64,000 bases of DNA from Cydia pomonella (lineage: Eukaryota; Arthropoda; Insecta; Lepidoptera; Tortricidae): the NCBI RefSeq assembly GCF_033807575.1, contig NC_084730.1:2029986-2093985 (forward strand), written 5' to 3'. The notes beneath the pieces were generated by a model, which saw only the letters and a list, made by a program, of their open reading frames with translations, was not told the origin of the DNA and did not search any database. Positions 17,916 to 28,865 of this stretch are shown one piece after another; positions within the stretch are counted from its first letter, which is position 1; the number at the start of each line of letters is the position of its first letter. The position numbers were made by a program, and so were the translations under genes.

Positions 17916-18019
17916 TTTTCTATCGAGCCAACTTTAACTTTTAAAGGTTTTGGTTGAACAATATATCATATTCATATCATATCATATCGTTTATTGCATA
18001 CAATGTGTTACAATAGGTA

Positions 18020-18185
18020 TTTTATAGGGTTCCGTACCCAACGGACAACAAATACTAAAAAACAGAATAAAATAAATATTTAAGGGGGCTCCCATACAAC
18101 AAACGTGATTTGTTAGCCGTTTATAGATAATGGTACGAAACCTTTTGTGCGCGAGTTCGACTCGGACTTAGCCGGTTTTTATTTA
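18020..18185. repeat. Interspersed repeat with GGGTTCCGTACCC start
   Basis: 'tagggttccgtacccaacgg' to 'ttcgactcggacttagccgg' is a very common style of dispersed repeat end in moth DNA. No coding frame. Confidence 0.5.
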
Positions 18186-18339
18186 TAGTTTAGGTTAAAA
18201 GTTACAACATGCACTCATCAGGGCATAGCAAAATAGGTACTCACATACTAATTAATCCTATACCAGTATATCATTGACATATACATATCTAAGGGCGGGA
18301 AGATCACGAAATCGAGCCAATCGTGCAGAATACATGTCA

Positions 18340-18390
18340 ATGCAGTATACGTATCCCCCCTCACCCCTCCCCCCCCCCCCCTCCCCACGT
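18340..18390. repeat. C-rich low-complexity tract
   Basis: A run of C and CCCCT motifs. Its length differs by two C between this copy and the one near 54833-54865, as expected for a slippage-prone tract. Confidence 0.8.
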
Positions 18391-18399
18391 AACGCCATC

Positions 18400-19340
18400 A
18401 CAACTACTAACCCATTGTCCCATATTAGTTCCAAATAATTACGGCAGCTCTAGTAATAAACACACATTAATGTCTCGAGTTGAACGACCCGCGTACATGA
18501 TTGCAAACGCCACGTGTTTTTGAGGTCACTATGCTAATCGCCTGTTTTTGCATAACGCCGCTCACGAATCGATGTGATGATGACCCCGTGATCTTTGGGC
18601 TTTAGACAGGGATACACGTACAATCTGGGCGTTTTCACGTAACTGTGTACCTTTAAGAGGCAACAGGAGTAGTCATTTCTCCATATAAACGTACTGGACT
18701 GATTCCTCTGTGGTTTTTGAAACTAGAGCAATGATTTTCTTTCAACACAGATTATTATTATTACCTGTGTCGGACTGTTTTGGATACTTTCATTTCTTAA
18801 GACGCTAGTCCACTTCAAATATTCGCAAAAACGGCCTAATTTACTAGACCGCAAAGAGAAGCATGGTATTCAAAATCAACTAGCCCAAAAAGCCAAACAG
18901 TCCGACACAGATAATTTCATTACCATTAAGATCTCAAGATTCGTTACATTTGGTTAAGTTTTGGAGGAGGAAACAGTTGAGTACGAAACATCGTTTTTTG
19001 AGTGACTGCACGATTGGCTCGAATGTGTGCGTGACACCACTGTACTGGCCCCATTCTTATTGCCCGTAAGGCCTGTCCTTAGATATATGTCAATGAACGT
19101 GAGTCATACTTAGAATGATACTCATCCAAAACTGGAGCATGTAACTATTGTAACTAGAGTGGTCCAAGACCTTGGTTGATAAGCTATCAACTCATATGTT
19201 GGCAATAGATACCGAGTACTAGTCTTTATATTGCTATTCTCTGATAACATGAGTGATTGGCTATAAACTTATCTTTTAATATGATCCCCTGACAACTCAT
19301 CATAAACTTAACAAAAAATGTTCACATCACATATGAGGAA
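18400..19340. other. No gene; paired CAGTCCGACACAG blocks and one foldback arm
   Basis: 'cctgtgtcggactgttttgg' (18762) is inverted at 'caaacagtccgacacag' (18894), a probable 150-bp palindrome with paired 'aaaacggcct'-side sequence. 19005-19082 is a solitary arm of the element at 12630-13195. Nothing coding is seen. Confidence 0.5.
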
Positions 19341-19399
19341 ATCATTTTCATGTTCATATCCATGTCCCTGTTCATGTTCTTCGTATCCGTGTCCATGTA

Positions 19400-20022
19400 C
19401 AGTCGCCATCAGATATATCGGAGCGGCCAAGATGCTCAAGAATAGATATTCAGAAGAATAGGTGTTCAGATGAACACGCACTCTAACGCCTTGACAATAG
19501 AGGCGTGTTCAGATATTTGTGAGCTGACCTGGGCCGCTCCGATTAGTGTTGGTAGGAACTCAAGACTTTTGAGTCTAAATTGAAGAACTCGACTCGTTTT
19601 TACGAGACTCAGAGCTTAAAAAACTTCTGAGTCTTAAGTCCCGAGTCGAGTCCTTTATTGAGTCTTTTTTAAGCGCAACTCAAAAGGACTCGAGTCTCCG
19701 AATAAAGACTCAGTCAACAATTTTATAGGTTTTACCTAAACTACAGTAAAGGAAATAGGTGTTATTGTATGATTTATGTTATGTACATCCATGAATTTTA
19801 CATAAAGACAACGCATTTCGAAGTTATTTGTAATAAAATTACAAGTTCTCCGAAAAGGACTCAAGTGTCTACAAAAGACTTGGGACTCTAATAAGTCGAA
19901 AAGAACTCGAGTTTAGTCTTAATTTTCAGAGTCTGAAGAACTGAGTGGAGTCTTAAAGCACAGGACTCAAAGGACTCGAGTCTTAACCAACACTAGCTCC
20001 GATATATCTGATGGCGACTGTA
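19400..20022. mobile_element. Palindromic MITE carrying a nested hAT MITE
   Basis: Ends 'acagtcgccatcagatatat' and 'atatatctgatggcgactgt' are exact inverses, with 'cggagcggcc' continuing. It is the long relative of 10305-10437, enlarged by the 452-bp insertion 19544-19995. TA at both ends suggests a TA target. Confidence 0.85.
19544..19995. mobile_element. hAT-type MITE with perfect 8-bp target duplication
   Basis: Ends TAGTGTTGGT and ACCAACACTA. GCTCCGAT flanks both sides (19536-19543 and 19996-20003). An 8-bp duplication and this terminal style are diagnostic for hAT elements. It has no transposase frame, so it is non-autonomous. It is inverted relative to the copy at 15281-15853. Confidence 0.9.
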
Positions 20023-20108
20023 CAAGTTCATGTGCATGTGCATGTCCATGACGATGTCCATTTCCAAGTTCATGTCCAAGTCCAAGTCCATGCGCATTTA
20101 CGCAGTTT

Positions 20109-20561
20109 AAGGATAAATCATCCACTCAGGCACTACCGATAAGAGAGACGCTGGACCACCTTCCTCGAGCGCGCCTTCCATCCCGCAAACCTATTTGGTC
20201 TGACTACCAGCTACAGGGCCAAGAGCCATTTAATGTTTCTGCGGAGTGGAGAAAGCAGTGGCAAGAACAAGATGGTGACTCCAACATAGACCCCACTAAA
20301 CTGCCGACTGGCTTTAAAGGACAACGGAAGATTTGGGTCACTATAAACCGTATCCGAACGGGAGTGGGGCGCTGCAATCACAACCTCCACAGATGGGGAA
20401 TTTCGCTGACACCAGCCTGTGACTGTGGGGAGCCTATCCAAACAATCGCTCACATCGTAGAGAAATGTCCTAAGAGGCGGTTTGCCGGAGGCATGCAAGA
20501 CCTGATTGCCCTCACATCAGATGCAAGGGATTGGCTGCTCAATTTAGATTTAAAACTATAA
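20109..20561 (+). pseudogene. LINE ORF2 C-terminal region with Cys/His knuckle
   Basis: Open for 150 codons without a start, from DKSSTQALPIRETLDHLPRA through FKGQRKIWVTINRIRTGVGR to a TAA at 20559. CDCGEPIQTIAHIVEKCPKR gives the C-x-C-(x)n-H-x(4)-C knuckle that closes many insect non-LTR reverse transcriptases, followed by L.ALT and a final LDLKL. 5'-truncated, followed by an A-poor tail near 20620. Confidence 0.8.
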
Positions 20562-20712
20562 TTATATGTATATTTCTTTTTTTTTTGTAAATCTTCATTC
20601 AGGAAAAGCCATACGATATAATAATAATAATACGCAGTTTACGCTCCATCGCTCTACGCGACATTTCCATCTTCACTACTAAAATGGTTGGCATTGGCAT
20701 TCCTCAACTGTG

Positions 20713-20850
20713 CGTTTCTTTAGAAACTTCCTGCTTCGCACACCTAAACTGTGGAACGAACTGTCGCTTGCGGTATTTCCGGACCGATATAACCTTCAAA
20801 CCTTTAAGAAAAGAGCGTACTGTGAAGGTTGGAAACCTTCAGTCTCTTGA
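20713..20850 (+). pseudogene. LINE ORF2 tail, LWNEL..VFPDRYNLQ type
   Basis: 45 codons FFRNFLLRTPKLWNELSLAV, FPDRYNLQTFKKRAY, then TGA. The W-N-x-L-x-x-x-V-F-P-x-x-Y-[DN]-L-x-x-F-K signature marks a non-LTR reverse transcriptase C-terminus of a family different from 20109-20561. Confidence 0.75.
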
Positions 20851-20924
20851 TAGATAACTGGCAACGATTATTTGAATTCAGAACTATCGCCCTGCTGAAG
20901 GAATAAAGATCTGCAAGGCGTTTT

Positions 20925-21110
20925 TAACCGACTTCAAGATTTCAAAAGAGGAGGTTATCAAGTCGGTTGTATGTTTTTTTTTTTGTTACTCCATAACTCC
21001 GTCATTTCTCAACCGATTTTAAAAATTATTTTTTTGTTTGAATTTATATATATAATCACTAATAATCACTTTACCATCAGGCTATTCGTTTGCTTGTTTG
21101 CCACCTATAT
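20925..21110 (+). repeat. Interspersed repeat ACCGACTTCAAG...AAGTCGGTTGTATG
   Basis: 'accgacttcaagatttc' is inverted in 'atcaagtcggttgtatg' close by, followed by poly-T and 'ctccgtcatttctcaaccga'. This is a familiar moth dispersed repeat. 21060-21110 adds a truncated family A end (ttaccatcaggctattcg). Confidence 0.55.
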
Positions 21111-21604
21111 CATAAATAATAATAATTAAGATACTCCGGCGGTTCCTTTCTCTGCTTGGGCCCCGCTGCCGGCGGCACCCTAGGTTAGGTTTATTACTTG
21201 TTTTTGTATTTCACTTTTATATCCATGTTATAAACAACCTAACTTAAAAATGAAAGGAAAAAGAGAATCATAATAAGTAAATATTTTGAGGACAATCTGA
21301 CTCAGATCGACCTTGCCCCAAACTAAGCAAAGCTTGTACTATGAGTACTATGCGACGATATACATACGTATACAGATTACAGATAAATCTTATACCTTTA
21401 AACGAGCAATTCTTGTATATATATATATATATATTTCAGGGATCTCGGAAACGGCTTTAAGGATTTCGCTGAAATTTGGTATATGGGGGTTTTTGGGGGT
21501 AAACAATCGATCTAGATTTGTTTTATGTTTGGGAAAACGCGTGTTTTCGAGTTTTCATGCGTTTTTCTTTCGACGCAGAATATGGTCGCTAATTTCGTAT
21601 TGCA

Positions 21605-21690
21605 GGCCACTGTCCGTCTGGTCCAGCGGGTTAAGACGCGGGCGGCAAGAAACAACCAGTGTTACGGGTTCGTGTTCCGTCCGGTGACTA
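21605..21690 (+). other. tRNA-like SINE head
   Basis: 'tggtccagcgggttaagacgc' resembles box A and 'acgggttcgtgttccg' box B, spaced as in a tRNA promoter. Stem pairing is poor. Probably the head of a degraded SINE. Confidence 0.4.
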
Positions 21691-21869
21691 ACTTTTTTCT
21701 TTTTTATATGTTCAAGCTTATATATAATATTTTAATTTTTATTGTTTAAATTAGTAAAAAAATTTAGCTAAGATTATTACCTATACACCACCATATTACA
21801 ATAAATAATTATAACCGAGCAAAGCTCGGTCGCCCAGGTACTACATACTTATACTCGTATACATAGAAA

Positions 21870-22015
21870 ACACCCATGGACTCAGGAACAAAATCCGTGC
21901 TCATCATACAATTAAATGCCCTTACCAGGATTCGAACCCGAGACAATCGACTTCATAGGCAGGGTCACTAGGTCACTACACTCACTACCTACTAGGCCAG
22001 ACCGATCGTCAATAT
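21870..22015 (-). mobile_element. tRNA-headed SINE, reverse orientation
   Basis: Minus strand 'tggcctagtaggtagtgag' and 'ctcgggttcgaatcctggta' give boxes A and B. 'ggtcactaggtcactacact' shows a small internal duplication in the head. Confidence 0.75.
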
Positions 22016-22248
22016 AAAAAACAATGGTTGGCAACACGTTGACAATTTTCAAACAATTGTAAATCTTCGGGAAATTCATAACGTCCATAACTAAACCGCA
22101 TCGACCAACTACAAATCACAATGGGCCCGACCTCCGACCTCACCCATTAAATCACAACGACCTTGACCTCGTGACCTTTCCGACCACCATTAACCTGACG
22201 CACGTGAAATAAGATTGCGGGCTTAGGGTAAACGCCGTTCCGTATTTG

Positions 22249-22500
22249 ATAGTGCGACTATAACTTTTTCATTTCTCATGCTCTGAAAGTGGGTCGTTGT
22301 TGTTCTAAAAGGGTGCAGAAAATGATACGTTTCTGCTCTAGAGCACTGTACTTTCTAAGAACGTATTTTTTTTGTTTTTAAATGGATTTCTTGTACAATT
22401 ACCTAATAATTAGTCCCCATAGTTTTACCGAAATTGTTTATTGAAAGTACGCTCAAAAAATATTATTGAAGTTTATACTTAGCCGTGTTTTTTAAATGCA
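22249..22500 (+). repeat. Dispersed repeat ATTTCTCATGCTCTGAAAGTGGGTC
   Basis: Shared blocks 'ctctgaaagtgggtcgttgt', 'cagaaaatgatacgtttctg' and 'aaatggatttcttgtacaat' recur at 37343-37640 and 37800-37990. Non-coding family, class unknown. Confidence 0.65.
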
Positions 22501-23780
22501 CATGTCTTTTACTTTCCTCGCAATCCTCGCATTCGAAATGAAAAGTAGGGTGGAAGGCACTATTTCAGTCTTGGACTTTTCAACATCGGCGAAAATGCAC
22601 AGAGAAATTATGAATGAATTCATTGATAAAGTCGCCATGCACTTTTACGGCTAATGGTACAACTGAAGTTAATTAATATAATAAAGTTTGTTCAAGTTGG
22701 TCGCGTTATTCGGGTTCACCCTATATGAAATGAAAACCTCGTTCTCACAGATAATTCATAAATGTTGATTTGATTACACGCTTATCTAGTTTCCACGAAC
22801 ACTTAGACTAGCATTACTTGCAATCCTAATTAACTCGTGTATTTTATGTAGATTAAAGCTGATAACAGACAGAACTACTCGTTCAGTCATTGACCTAGAT
22901 TTTATCAACCAGCATGTTAAATGACAGTTCATAAACCTTATTGCGATGGCATAAAGCTGCGTTTTTACCAGAGATGCGACTACAGCTGTGCTGAGCGAGG
23001 AAAAATAAATAGAAATATTAATGAATAATAGGTAAATGAAGTATTAATAGTAATAGCGTAGTAGCAATCACTTTATTGCACAATAAGCAGGTTCACATGC
23101 AATTAACACAAATTGACGTACAAAAGCGAATTTATCCCAATAAGAGATCTCTTCCAGCTAACCTTAGACATAGAGAAACAAGTAAGCATAGAGTGCACAG
23201 ACTGCACACTCCATACATCAGTTTTCTTACCATAATTATATAATATTATTTTCGTAGAAAGATTTCACGAGAGTTCTTACGTTATTTCTAATGTCCTACC
23301 AAAGTCTCGGTTTCGGCATAAAATTTAGATAAAGATAGTTTATTTTCCAAGTAGGCATATTACAATGCGCTTATGAACGTCAAAAAAAGCTACGCTACGC
23401 TGGCTCTAACCCTACACCTCTGACCCGTCAAGATTTAAATCCCTCCTAAATTGGAGGGATTTTAAATCCCTCCTAGGAGAGTATCCCAATATGGAAACGG
23501 CAAGAAACTCGGCGGGACACTTCTTTTCAAAACATTATAATGAAGCCGAAACCACCCGAAACTAAAGCAAAACTATTAATCTAGTATAACTGGATCAGGC
23601 ATGAGCGGGGGAGGGGGAATGACCGAACGGGATAGTCTAATTTATTTTCCAGTAGGAGTTGCAGAGAAAGCGGTATTATTGTTTTTCCTTATCACAATAT
23701 TCACAATCTCATTTCTTTTTTTTTCGGCGTAAATTTTTGTATAGTTTATGATGGGCAAAAAAACAACCCGACCACATTAA
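22500..23780. other. No gene; one reversed LINE tail
   Basis: 23060-23200 reads on the minus strand as a LINE 3' end (ggttagctggaagagatctc ... gtgcaataaagtg) like 42713-42850. 23430-23475 holds a short palindrome (aaatccctcctaaattggag). The rest is unrecognised. Confidence 0.5.
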
Positions 23781-23785
23781 ATAAA

Positions 23786-24045
23786 TAAATATTATAGGAC
23801 TTTATTACACAAATTGACTAAGTCCCACAGTAAGCTCAATAAGGCTTGTGTTGAGGGTACTTAGACAACGATATATATAATATATAAATATTTATAAATA
23901 CTTAAATACATAGAAAACACCCATGACTCAGGAACAAATATCCATGCTTATCACACGAATACATGCCCTTACCAGGATTTGAACCCGGGACCATCAGATT
24001 CGTAGGCAGGGTTACTACCCACTAGGCCAGACCGGTCGTCAAACG
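23786..24045 (-). mobile_element. tRNA-headed SINE, full length, reverse orientation
   Basis: Minus strand head 'tggcctagtgggtagtaacc' with 'cccgggttcaaatcctggta', then the standard body and 'gactaagtcccacagtaagc' end. Best-preserved copy of this SINE family in the window. Confidence 0.8.
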
Positions 24046-24049
24046 TACA

Positions 24050-25370
24050 TTACGTAGGTTGTTTTTGGTATGTTGTCAGTAATGTCCAAAAGTATCCGAC
24101 AAAAGGATCTACATGTATGAGCAAAGCCGAACTTTCGGTTTCAGAAAAAACCGGTTTCGGTCATTCCGTCGGACACTATATCTCTGTATCTATAGGTATT
24201 TAAATAAAAGGGTAGATGAAAACATTACATAATCAAATAATGTAGGTTAAAGTCAGTTCGTTCAGTGACAGATCCAGGCGGTTTTGTATTTGGTTGGTTA
24301 ACCAATAAATGTTATAACTACCCGAAAATTTACAAGTTGTTTGTTTACTTTTATTTAAATATCTAAACATACAGAGTATAGTATTTAATTCTTCATAAGC
24401 TGGTAGGAATCTAGTCAAGACACTCCCAGTTAGCCTTAGCTATAGGTCTTATGCAAGTACAGTTAATAAGTTACTTAACCAGTCAAATGAGACGTCAAAA
24501 ATTAATTATCTACAGAGGCGACAACCATCAACAGACAACAAACTATTTTGTGTCTTAAAATAAACGTCTTAAGGGTGATTATTACGCGAATGCTTGTGAC
24601 ATTCACTCAGTTTTTTTGGTTCTATAACCTTGTGACGATTGACTCTCGAAGGCTGGGAATTATTTTCGGAATGTAAATGAAACTAATTATTAAGAGGGAA
24701 ATATACGTGGTCGTCCGTACAAAAACAAAAAACGTTTGAAAACTTGAAAGTAAACATACATGGTCCGTATGAATTAGTGACAGAATAAAATAAAATAAGC
24801 GAGAACTCCCTAAGGAGTTATAGCTTTTTTTCACGATCCATTACTCCCGCAGGAACAATATAGGCCTTTATCACCTGCATGAAATAAGATCTTTTTCGAG
24901 CGAGTGTGATGAAATAGATTTTTTTATTCGTAAGCACACGGTCAATTCATGAACATATGAATAACATAGAAAGAATAAAGTGTCGTTAGTTTCCTATATT
25001 ACCTTTGTTATGAAAACGACTCAGACACACGAGTCATGCTTTGAAAACTGTCCGATAGTGAGAACAGTTGTTTGAAACCTGTAAGTCACACCTGATTATG
25101 AGAAACCAAACACATTAGGCATAACGGAATACAAAATAATAATTTATCTTTTGTGGTGCGGGTGCTACGACCGCTGTAGGGGACTTCAACCTACTTCGGC
25201 CTACCGCGAAAACCGAAATTCGCAAATTGCGGGGATCTTTCTCTTTTACTCTCACTAAAAAAAAATGGTGGGAATGTGCATTGGACAGGACCAAATGACC
25301 GAAAAGAGGAGGCCCAAGGCGCAGCAATGGAAATCTCTAATAGACTAATAAAAATAAAGTTTTAAAGAGT
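24050..25370. other. No gene recognised
   Basis: Small open frames of 60-70 codons here are AT-rich and show no familiar motif. 25160-25260 contains 'cgcgaaaaccgaaattcgca', a block also found near 13000 (tttgcgattttcggttttcg), so part is dispersed repeat. Confidence 0.45.
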
Positions 25371-25374
25371 TAAT

Positions 25375-26045
25375 AGAATCAGGAGATCAACCTATCAAAA
25401 CTAAAATAATGACAAATAGCATAAAGAAACCCATTACATTGGAAAATGAAATGGTGGAGTATGTACAACAGTATATCTATCTAGGCAAGCAAATCAGTTT
25501 TGACAGTAACAATAACGACATCGAGATAGAAAGAAGATCACGACAAACCTGGAACAAGTTCTGGAGCTATAAAGAAATACTAAAGAGCACTATGTCAATA
25601 GACCTAAACATTATGAACTCATGCATACTTCCATGTCTAACATATGGCTGCCAAACTTGGAAATTTACACAAAAAGCTTCAAACAAAGTCACCACATGCC
25701 AAAGAGCCATGGAACGCAGCATAATGAAAATTAAAAAAATAGAAAAAATTCGACATACAAAAATAAGAAGTATAACTAAAACCATAGATGCATTATGCTA
25801 CGCAAAAAAATAAAAAAGATGGGACGAGGATATTAAAAATAACAGCTGGACCAAACTGGCTGCATATAGCTAAGGATAGAGATAAGTGGAAGTCGATCGA
25901 TGGAGGAGGCTTTCACCTAGATGGGGTCTAATGTACAAAAGAACAACGTAAACCTATAAAACACAACCTAATTTTAAATTATTCACACAAAATCATGGAT
26001 TTGTAACTGATTTATGCTTAGAATAAAAGGCTTTTTATTTTATAA
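25375..26045 (+). pseudogene. RTE-type LINE, 5'-truncated ORF2 end
   Basis: The frame reads KTKIMTNS, VEYVQQYIYLGKQISF, RRSRQTWNKFW, SCILPCLTYGCQTWKF, TCQRAMERSIMKI, then a stop. Y-x-Y-L-G, the LP-x-L-TYG-x-x-TW box and Q-x-AMER are hallmarks of the thumb and tail of RTE-clade reverse transcriptases. Beyond the stop the tail W-DEDI...SWTKLAA and GGGFHLD continue in decayed frame, so the element is dead. The A-rich end is near 26040. Confidence 0.85.
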
Positions 26046-26095
26046 TAGTATCAGGCGTTACTTTGTGGGGAAATCCATATTAATTAAAAAAAAAA

Positions 26096-26152
26096 AATTA
26101 CTTTGCTTATCCGCGAAAAAGTAATTACTTTGCTTTTCGCGGATAAGCAAAG
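26096..26152. repeat. Short perfect palindrome
   Basis: 'tactttgcttatccgcgaaaa' is inverted as 'ttttcgcggataagcaaag' around 'agtaattactttgc'. It could form a stable hairpin. Function unknown. Confidence 0.7.
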
Positions 26153-26232
26153 AAATATGTTTTGTTTAAAAAAAAGTTTTAACACGGTTGTATTTACAAA
26201 CTAGGCAACAAATCTAGAGGCGTCGGTATATA

Positions 26233-26705
26233 GGTAACTGTATGTTATATTTTTTAGGGTACCTCCCCTACGCCTAAAGTGGGGTGAACATTTTTTTTGC
26301 TTCAACCCTACAGTGTGGGATATCGTTTGAAAGGTCTTTCAAAACTAATAGGGGTCTTCAACAAACATTTTTTGATAAAGTGAATATATTATACAGAGAT
26401 AATCGCTCCGAAAGAAAACAAAAATGTGTGTCCCCCTGTAACTTTTGAACCATAGGTCAAAAAAATATGAAACTAATCGTGGAAGTAGAGCTTAAGAAAG
26501 ACATTAAATGAAAACTATAGCGGTCATGATCAGTTTAGCTGTTTTTGAGTTATCGCAAAACGTTTCCCCTTCATAGTAAAAAAACCTACTATCCACAGTT
26601 CATCCCTTGGTTAATAATCTACTATACTTTAAGCTCCAGTTTAGCTTATTGTGACGGAAGAGTAACTACGGAACCCTACTATGAGCATGGCCCGATATGC
26701 TCTTG
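26233..26705. repeat. Inverted copy of the 1205-1885 repeat
   Basis: Reverse complement of the left-end repeat, from 'tagggtacctcccctacgcc' to 'gtaactacggaaccctacta'. An open frame of 112 codons across it is not conserved in the other copy and is judged spurious. Confidence 0.65.
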
Positions 26706-27057
26706 GCCGATTATTCATCGAAGTTTCGATTTTCGTTTGATCGCGGACATCGCGTTTCTTAGTTATCTGTGGCACCTATTCCATGGAATTTTCTTCTATC
26801 CAATTCGTTGCTATGAAGGTGACATCATACTCCTAACATGTTTTGTTTCGCGTACGTCCCAAACATACAGTAGATTTGTATAGCAACCTTATTTTTCCTT
26901 TAGTGTTCTTAGGAATGTTCCTTGAAAACTAATATAATTTCAGCAAAAGTTACGTTTCGTTTCGTTTAAGAGGACACTATTTAACGCAAAATTGTAATTT
27001 TTATAATGTTGTGCTTTTGAGATGTTGGTTGGCGAAGTACTGCTGCTTATGCCAAGG

Positions 27058-27195
27058 TCCAAGGTACAACTATACCTTGCCGCAAAACTAACTGGCCACT
27101 GAGATCATAATGCTATCTCCTTTACCCTAAGACCAACCAAGAGTGAAAGAGATGGCATTAGACCTGACGGCCAGATAGTTTTGCGGATAGTATAG
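27058..27195. mobile_element. Palindromic MITE, inverted copy of 12466-12596
   Basis: 'cttgccgcaaaactaactgg' and 'ccagatagttttgcggatag' are the arms. The middle 'gtgaaagagatggcat' and 'taatgctatctcctttacc' pair. Same family as 12466. Confidence 0.8.
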
Positions 27196-27660
27196 AAGAA
27201 CCCCCTCCATTCTCAGAGAACTCATATCGCCACTCTGCTCTCCAGAACATGCTACGTGCGAGCCCTAAGATTCCCCGGACCATATTATGCGGCAATGTTG
27301 GCCGAAACGTTAACGCAATAACCATTATTGGCCATTAACCCATTATAAATTGCGCCGTAATCTGTTACGGTTGAATTTATAAGTTTAAGTGTAATTAAGT
27401 TCGGCCAATACTGTTATGCGGTTTCCAACGACAAACATTTGGGACGAATATGAACAGAAAACGAGCTCGGGCTGGAGCATGTGTGATATGGTCGAACGAT
27501 ATGAAGAGTGAAGAGGTAGGCTGGGGCAGTCTGCACCGTGCGGTGATGACAGCAGGAAATGGAGACAAATTACATGTGGTCGCGACCCTGAGAAATGAGA
27601 AAAAGAGGAAGAACATGATGCGTCTCAGTGAGCCAGACAAGAAAAAATAAAGAGAAGCCA
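27195..27660 (+). pseudogene. LINE tail interrupted by a hAT MITE
   Basis: Before the insertion RALRFPGHIMR can be read if one extra C at 27281 is ignored (the right contig lacks it). After it comes WSNDMKSEEVGWGSLHRAV and a lysine-rich end with stop at 27647. L-R-[WF]-x-G-H-[IV]-M-R followed by W-x-[ND]-D and W-x-S-L is the usual end of RTE-like ORF2. Assignment is moderate. Confidence 0.5.
27293..27413. mobile_element. 121-bp hAT-type MITE with 8-bp target duplication
   Basis: Flanked by TTATGCGG at 27285-27292 and 27414-27421. Ends CAATGTTGGCCGAA and TTCGGCCAATACTG are imperfect inverses in the hAT CAGTGTTGG style. The target duplication is also present in the right contig (63759-63766, 63889-63896). 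Confidence 0.9.
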
Positions 27661-27743
27661 TAGCAGTCCACTATGTCTAGCAAATTTCAAGGATATTTGG
27701 AATTCTATTTTATTAATATACGTCATTCTGAATACGATAAGCC

Positions 27744-28060
27744 GGAAAGGGTCGGAAATCGGTTCAATTTCCAAACCGTTATCATGTACTGGCTCAAAAC
27801 CTTTTGATTTCGGATTCGCTCGAAAAACCGTTATTTTTAAACCGGTTTTATGAGAACAGTTCTTGTCAAATTAACCGGTTTAGAGCAATAAAAACGTGGC
27901 ACACCACCAAGCCGGCCGGCCGTTACTTCGCTTGTCCGCAAACCGGTTTTTTTAGGTAGCAATTAAAAGTTCTTAAAATTTCGCATTCTTATAAAAGTTC
28001 GGAGGAAAACCGAAATAAACCGGAGTTTACCGGTATTTTATAAACCGGTCCCCAGCCTTG
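27744..28060. mobile_element. hAT-type MITE with perfect 8-bp target duplication
   Basis: GATAAGCC lies at 27736-27743 and 28061-28068. Interior 'tttttaaaccggttttatga', 'ccggccggccgttacttcgc' matches the element at 14724-15077. The left terminus has decayed to GGAAAGGGTC; the right keeps AGCCTTG. Confidence 0.85.
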
Positions 28061-28069
28061 GATAAGCCA

Positions 28070-28860
28070 TGGAAAGCATGACTAAACGGAGAGTTACAGA
28101 TCGGATCAAAGGTCATTGGGACCAGGTAACCCCATAATGCAAGCCAGTTACTAGGGAAATCAAGTTACGTATTAATGTTATTATACATATCTGATATTCA
28201 TTTACAAGCCCTATTTTACTCACAGCCTATTCAAAACTATACGTACCAGCAACCTGGATTGTATAAATTAAAAAAAAAAAACAACATTTTTATGATTATT
28301 CTTAAGAAACCTTGACTTTCAGGATTCTTAAGCCGATTCCACGCCGAAAACACGCCGCCGCCGCTGATTTTTTGGGCAAACGCCACCACTGATCGTTTTT
28401 CACGGCGCACACGTCTAGCTAAAAAAGATTCTAATGTATAAAAGTATGTATTTATCAATATAAGTATGTGTTTGTCGTCGCCTATAGTACCCATAGTACA
28501 AGCTTTGGTTAGTTTGGGGCTAGGTTGATAAGTGTAAGATGACCCTGATCTTTAATATTTATTTATTATAATTTAGACAGCTACTTTATGTACTTTAACT
28601 ATCTTTTCCATTTTCTGCATTAAAATCTGCATTAAATCAGCATTTAAATAAAGGGCTCATTATACACAATGTTTGATAAAGATAAAACAAGTAAATACTG
28701 CCACGGTTTGCCTCCACAACAAAGAGACTTAAGACTGTACAAACAAAATGTGTACATTTTCTTTGCCATTTACTTAACACGGTGCAAGCTTAGTTACAGG
28801 TGGGAAACAGGTAAAGCCTCTCTATACATGGTGTAACACAAAGAACCCGTAAGATTTTAA
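28070..28860. other. No gene recognised
   Basis: The flank of the hAT MITE (catggaaagcatgactaaac) may be the remainder of a LINE frame, but no motif is clear. The rest is AT-rich with a T/A homopolymer at 28266-28280. Confidence 0.4.
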
Positions 28861-28865
28861 CCACG

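Larger units (their letters stand above)
19341..20097 (+). repeat. CATGTC/CATGTT minisatellite split by nested transposons
   Basis: Hexamer-like units (catgttcatatccatgtccc and relatives) fill 19341-19399 and resume at 20023-20097 (gttcatgtgcatgtgcatg, catgtccaagtccaagtcc). Removing 19400-20022 makes one continuous array. Confidence 0.75.
6688..27526. repeat. Left copy of a 20.8-kb near-identical segment
   Basis: The whole interval recurs in direct orientation at 43151-64000, including four ABCC exons and all mobile elements. Matching landmarks give offsets of 36463 (6688 to 11.4 kb), 36474-36477 (12.8-14 kb), 36480 (17.5 kb), 36478 (24-25 kb) and 36474 (27.5 kb). Differences are therefore few and mainly 1-bp indels. 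The right edge of the match is set only by the window end. Confidence 0.97.

Noticed and set aside
20211..20498. 95-codon minus-strand frame
   Set aside because: It is antisense to the LINE ORF2 fragment that has the recognisable Cys/His knuckle.
26545..26883. 112-codon open frame as a membrane protein gene
   Set aside because: It overlaps a dispersed repeat, is broken in the right-contig copy, and has no homologue pattern.
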